A stretch of 7,707 nt of DNA from Chitinophagaceae bacterium (GTDB lineage: Bacteria > Bacteroidota > Bacteroidia > Chitinophagales > Chitinophagaceae). Shown here in pieces: positions 6,682 to 7,707 of this stretch (its first letter is position 1; the number at the start of each line of letters is the position of its first letter). The stretch lies in assembly GCA_947452875.1 (NCBI GenBank), contig CANGEZ010000088.1:1-7707 (forward strand). The letters are read 5' to 3'. The position numbers and the translations under genes were made by a program. Below the pieces are notes generated by a model. It was not told the origin of the DNA. It did no database searches and worked only from the letters and a program-made list of their open reading frames with translations.

Positions 6682-7365
6682 TTGCCATTTTTTAAATGCA
6701 ACATATTATTCTTATTGTTTTCGCTGACTGCGATTCATTTGTTTGCTCAAAAAAACAAATCGTCAAATTCGTCAACGCCTCATTTTATAGAAGGTATAGA
6801 ATTAAGTAGAAATGAAAATAAGGCTAGTTCTATTATAATTAAAGATGAATGGACTTACCCCATCCAGAAAAAGCAAAAAACTGAAAATATAAAACCTGAC
6901 GAAGCTGAACAACTCAGTCAATTGCAAATTAAGTATGCTCAATTATTGGATGTAGAAATTGAGAAAACCAATAACAAGCCACTTTACGAATTCATCGAAG
7001 ATTGGATGGATACCAGATACAGATTTGGAGGTAGCACAAAATCCGGCATCGATTGTAGTGGATTTAGCAGCATGTTATGCAAAGAAGTTTATAAAATAAA
7101 TTTGCCACGAATGGCAAGCGAGCAATATAAAGTTTGCGAGAAAATAAATAAAGAAAACATGTCGGAAGGCGACTTGGTTTTTTTCAACACAAGAGGTGGT
7201 GTTAGTCATGTTGGCGTTTATTTGATGAATAACTATTTTATTCACTCAAGCACTAAAGAAGGCGTTGTTATTAGTAGTCTAAATGAAGAATATTACCACA
7301 ACAGATTTATTGGAGCCGGAAGATACATCACACCAGAACAGCAAAAACTGGTTCAACAAGATTAA
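6682..7365 (+). CDS. Secreted NlpC/P60-family cysteine peptidase
   Basis: NlpC/P60 enzymes usually cut peptide links in peptidoglycan stems, for example between D-Glu and the diamino acid. The 227-residue product begins with a signal peptide (K5, hydrophobic 8-21, likely cut around LFAQ at 20-23). A low-complexity linker follows (about 24-95, rich in Lys, Glu, Ser and Asn), then the catalytic domain (about 100-216). C125 in GIDCSGFSS is the nucleophile, H176 in SHVGVYL the general base and H188 in FIHSS the third polar residue; RFGG (114-117) is also standard. No SH3 or LysM binding domain is seen. The start is TTG: it is the first usual start codon after an in-frame TGA at 6622, no ATG or GTG lies between, and the next ATG would remove the signal peptide. 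Its stop overlaps that of the convergent M1 gene. The exact wall bond cut is unknown. Confidence 0.92.
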   Translation: MPFFKCNILFLLFSLTAIHLFAQKNKSSNSSTPHFIEGIELSRNENKASSIIIKDEWTYPIQKKQKTENIKPDEAEQLSQLQIKYAQLLDVEIEKTNNKPLYEFIEDWMDTRYRFGGSTKSGIDCSGFSSMLCKEVYKINLPRMASEQYKVCEKINKENMSEGDLVFFNTRGGVSHVGVYLMNNYFIHSSTKEGVVISSLNEEYYHNRFIGAGRYITPEQQKLVQQD

Positions 7366-7707
7366 TTAAGCTGATTGGTATTAACATAGAAAGAAGCATT
7401 TACTTTCAAAGTATTTTCTACCGATTTTATTTTTACTGATTTAAAAGTTGTTGTTGGATAGATCCATTTCTCTTTGTTATTTCCGATTGTGATTTTTATG
7501 GGCATATCAAAACCATCAACTACATTTTCCCATTTATAAAATAATTTTCCATTTCTGAACTGATAAGTTAATTGTGGAATTTTTGTAGTCCTCAGATACT
7601 GATTAAATACTTTTGAAAAATCAATTCCAGTATTCGTTGAAATGAAATTTTCGATTTGTGTTGTCGTTACTGTTTCATGATAAAATTCTTTAGATATTCC
7701 ATTCAAT
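7362..7707 (-). CDS. M1-family metallopeptidase, C-terminal end, cut by the right edge
   Basis: Only the last 114 residues are visible, and the frame is open at the right edge; the leucine codon at 7704-7706 is not a start. M1 peptidases are zinc aminopeptidases, and in Bacteroidota many are exported. The fragment contains SKEFYHETVTTTQIENFIS, then the typical FSKVFNQYLRTTKIPQL stretch that ends the helical domain, and a beta-rich tail with FRNGKLFYKWENVVDGF and IPV/MPIKI-like strands. I recall this combination at the C-terminus of Bacteroidota M1 enzymes. The catalytic GAMEN and HExxH motifs lie outside the window, so activity and signal peptide cannot be judged. The TAA stop (7364-7362) shares bases with the TAA of the NlpC/P60 gene. 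No terminator is seen between the two genes, since there is no space for one. Confidence 0.82.
   Translation of the reverse strand, partial: LNGISKEFYHETVTTTQIENFISTNTGIDFSKVFNQYLRTTKIPQLTYQFRNGKLFYKWENVVDGFDMPIKITIGNNKEKWIYPTTTFKSVKIKSVENTLKVNASFYVNTNQLN

Overview
The window looks like a chromosomal stretch from a low-GC member of the Bacteroidota. This rests on three things seen in the sequence: promoter elements of the TAnnTTTG type, A-rich untranslated leaders with no Shine-Dalgarno sequence, and protein variants (DnaE, LepA, M1 peptidase) that read like that phylum. I would lean towards the Chitinophagia-like branch, but I cannot prove it from this sequence.

Layout from left to right. 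(1) The C-terminal third of lepA (EF4), cut by the left edge, + strand. (2) A secreted protein of unknown function, + strand, that looks like a seven-bladed beta-propeller. (3) A shared terminator hairpin. (4) A small lipoprotein gene on the - strand with its own promoter candidate. (5) trxA (thioredoxin), - strand, with a near-consensus promoter and a strong terminator. (6) dnaE (DNA polymerase III alpha), - strand, the largest gene. (7) A divergent intergenic region of 293 bases holding a perfect 12-base palindrome and a + strand promoter candidate. (8) A secreted NlpC/P60 peptidase gene, + strand, which overlaps tail-to-tail with (9) the C-terminal end of an M1-family metallopeptidase gene, - strand, cut by the right edge.

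The housekeeping genes (lepA, trxA, dnaE) serve translation, thiol redox balance and replication, and share no pathway. The other four encode exported proteins: two with ordinary signal peptides or likely so, one lipoprotein, and one M1 peptidase whose N-terminus is not visible. The two genes between lepA and trxA are clearly more AT-rich than dnaE (about 30% GC in sampled lines against up to 48% in dnaE) and look like accessory cargo placed between conserved genes.

I see no rRNA, tRNA, CRISPR array, insertion sequence, phage gene or defence system. Nothing here amounts to a clear new multi-gene system. The points most worth a second look are the palindrome at the divergent promoter, the propeller protein, the internal 11-residue tandem repeat of the lipoprotein, and the intact metal-site residues of the DnaE PHP domain.
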